NCBI GenBank assembly: GCA_905331475.1
Contig: CAJNYU010003361.1
Coordinates: forward strand, 44,631 to 108,630
Reading direction: 5' to 3'
DNA length: 64,000 nt
From: Rotaria socialis
Lineage: Eukaryota > Rotifera > Eurotatoria > Philodinida > Philodinidae
In this document: one piece after another, positions 62,389 through 64,000 of the stretch
How positions within the stretch are numbered: the stretch's first letter is position 1
Layout: each line of letters opens with the position of its first letter
Notes under the pieces: generated by a model
Told to the model about the DNA's origin: nothing
Database searches by the model: none
The model's input: the letters and a program-made list of their open reading frames with translations, nothing else
Translations under genes and position numbers: made by a program

Positions 62389-63480
62389 AGGTAAAAACTC
62401 AATGTTTAGTCTGAAAGCAATAAAAACAAAAAGATTACAGTATATTGCAATGAATCTTGATCGAGACTATTATACATCAGTTAAACAAAACATTATTTAC
62501 TAATAAAGCAACTTCCGAGGATGTTTTATCCGCATGGGCGACATATACCATTCCATGAACCTATAATCGATTCAAAGCCTTTTAGTTGACTCGGAAAAAA
62601 ACTTGGCAGTACAACTCCTGAGAAGAAGCATTATACATTGTCGATGAATTGAATAGCATCTAATACGAAGAATTTGATGTTTCGTAAAGTTTGATATATC
62701 AGAGATATTGATTCTATTGTCCAGCTGAATTATCCTCACCTGAAAGAATAGACGATCATTACGAAAGAAAGTCAGAATTAAATGAATTTGTTTAAAGAGT
62801 GATTAGTGCTGCTTTCTCGTGTCAAAGTATTCCATAAACAAATATTCTCTAAAACCATAATCGATAGAAAAAAGAGCTGCTTTGAATCAATCCTGAATTA
62901 AAATATTTCCAGTCGCTGAATGACTTTAAAAGACTAGAAGAGTATAAATAAGGACCATTCAAATACAAATATTGAATTGGCGGTGAAGCAAACGATATCC
63001 TATCCTTCTCAGTATTTCATCGAGAAAAAGAAAAACGTAATCGCACGCGTTGTTCTGGAAAATTGAAAAACTTCAGTTAAAGCGTATGATTTTTCTATCC
63101 GACTATACGATGCGTATAAAACAACTCGCATTGAGATCAAAAGTGAAGGGGAAAACGGTGGACTTCAAGTACTTCAAAGTAGCTCGAAATACTATCAGGT
63201 AGCCCAAATTAACTTCAAGTACAAATTACGACGTTTCGTCCTTGTAAAATGTATATATACAGTTCAGATTTATATTATAATATCATGACAGAATTTTGTA
63301 AATTGTTGTAACCATAAATTTGTTAGCAATGATTTTATTCGTGTTTTTTTATTATTATCTCGATTCTTTGTTCTAATTGATAAGTTAAAAGCCCATATTA
63401 TCTTTTGTATTTAACTCAATTGAATCTATATCTTAGTGTAATCGTGGTCCATCAGTACTTTGTCTCGATTGGCGCGACAT
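62389..63480. other. Intergenic DNA
   Basis: No supported gene. A cluster of TCAAGTACTTCAAAGTAG words lies at 63160-63235 and resembles one end of a word-rich element. Confidence 0.4.
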
Positions 63481-63651
63481 GAGGGGTGGCAGAATTCTCA
63501 CAACCAGAATGTAAGAATTCTGTATTCACAGCAGAATTTTATTAGAACTTTGCTTGCCAATTAATCATAAGGAATACATAATTCTACTAGAAATTTGCTT
63601 GTATTGAACAGCAGAATTGTTGAATTCTGCTAGGTGAGAATTTTGCCACTG
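63481..63651. mobile_element. hAT-like MITE rich in AGAATTCTG
   Basis: The left end GAGGGGTGGCAGAATTCTCAC and right end GTGAGAATTTTGCCACTG are complementary. The word AGAATTCTG recurs in between. No clean target duplication was found. Confidence 0.6.
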
Positions 63652-64000
63652 CTGTTCGAACTACACCTAACTTGGTTGACGGCAGATATAGTGTTTATGT
63701 GAAAATAGACTTTTTCTCCAATGCAGGCTCTTCTTCTTTTATTGGCCATACAATTGCACTTGCGTGCTCGTTCATAGAAACGAAAATAATCTATGGCAGC
63801 TATACATTGATCGGTAATCGATAACAAGAAACGTATCATTTTTTAGTTTTAAACAATATGCTTACGTGTTACCAAAAATTTTTGCATTGCTTGCCCTTGA
63901 TCATATTGAATTGTAGAGCAGTGAATAAAGTATTATTTTCTGAACGCTTTCGATGCACGCCATTTTTTTTGCCGAAACACTTCGTTAGCTTGAAATTTAT
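63652..64000. other. Right edge, no supported feature
   Basis: The minus-strand frame at 63630-63839 has no motif support. Confidence 0.4.

Overview
The window looks like nuclear DNA of a bdelloid rotifer (Adineta/Rotaria/Philodina type). The sequence is AT-rich. Genes carry short GT-AG introns of about 50-60 nt. Several families are ones I associate with bdelloids: an ART-TPR fusion, NHL-propeller proteins with Cys-rich and Thr-rich parts, a Thr-rich receptor tyrosine phosphatase, a TM/Cys-rich surface protein and an F-box-like family. Units close to TGTGGG, the telomeric repeat reported for bdelloids, are scattered through it. There is no bacterial operon, CRISPR array or rRNA.

Layout. 0-4 kb: one exon-like piece at the left edge, two fold-back structures, an LTR-like segment and a decayed gene fragment. 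4.3-7 kb: a TA-flanked MITE and an intact single-exon ART-TPR gene. 7.6-9.3 kb: a three-exon membrane protein with an in-frame stop. 9.5-15 kb: mostly inverted-repeat elements, two of them inside one broken gene, plus a deubiquitinase fragment. 16.7-19 kb: an eight-exon pepsin-like protease with a D8C-like C-terminal domain and two lesions. 20.3-20.9 kb: an F-box-family fragment. 22.2-30.3 kb: a receptor tyrosine phosphatase whose ~5 kb intron holds a large nested palindrome. 32.9-33.7 kb: an intact multipass membrane protein. 35.1-35.5 kb: an EF-hand piece. 37.8-42 kb: an NHL protein with a one-base frameshift. 42-45.3 kb: a dead pogo-like element and a large CCCATG-ended element. 45.6-54.6 kb: an intact four-exon VWA protein of 963 codons whose 4.4 kb intron holds a degenerate RTE/BovB-like LINE and a palindrome. 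57.6-59.7 kb: an intact six-exon mitochondrial acetyl-CoA hydrolase/CoA-transferase. 60-64 kb: hAT-like MITEs and a fragment of a receptor ectodomain.

Exon models were built by hand from splice signals and reading phase. Where all exons join in phase (VWA, CoA-transferase, protease, phosphatase except one junction) I consider them strong.

Two patterns stand out. First, about 16 short telomere-like stretches, many arranged as hairpins (G-rich arm, short loop, C-rich arm), occur about once per 4 kb, and two of them share the same loop. Second, a dozen terminal-inverted-repeat elements each have an interior filled with many degenerate copies, in both orientations, of a short word private to that element. 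Some have hAT-like ends with clean 8-bp target duplications. The genes here do not form one pathway; the common theme is accessory surface and secreted families embedded in decayed and palindromic mobile DNA.
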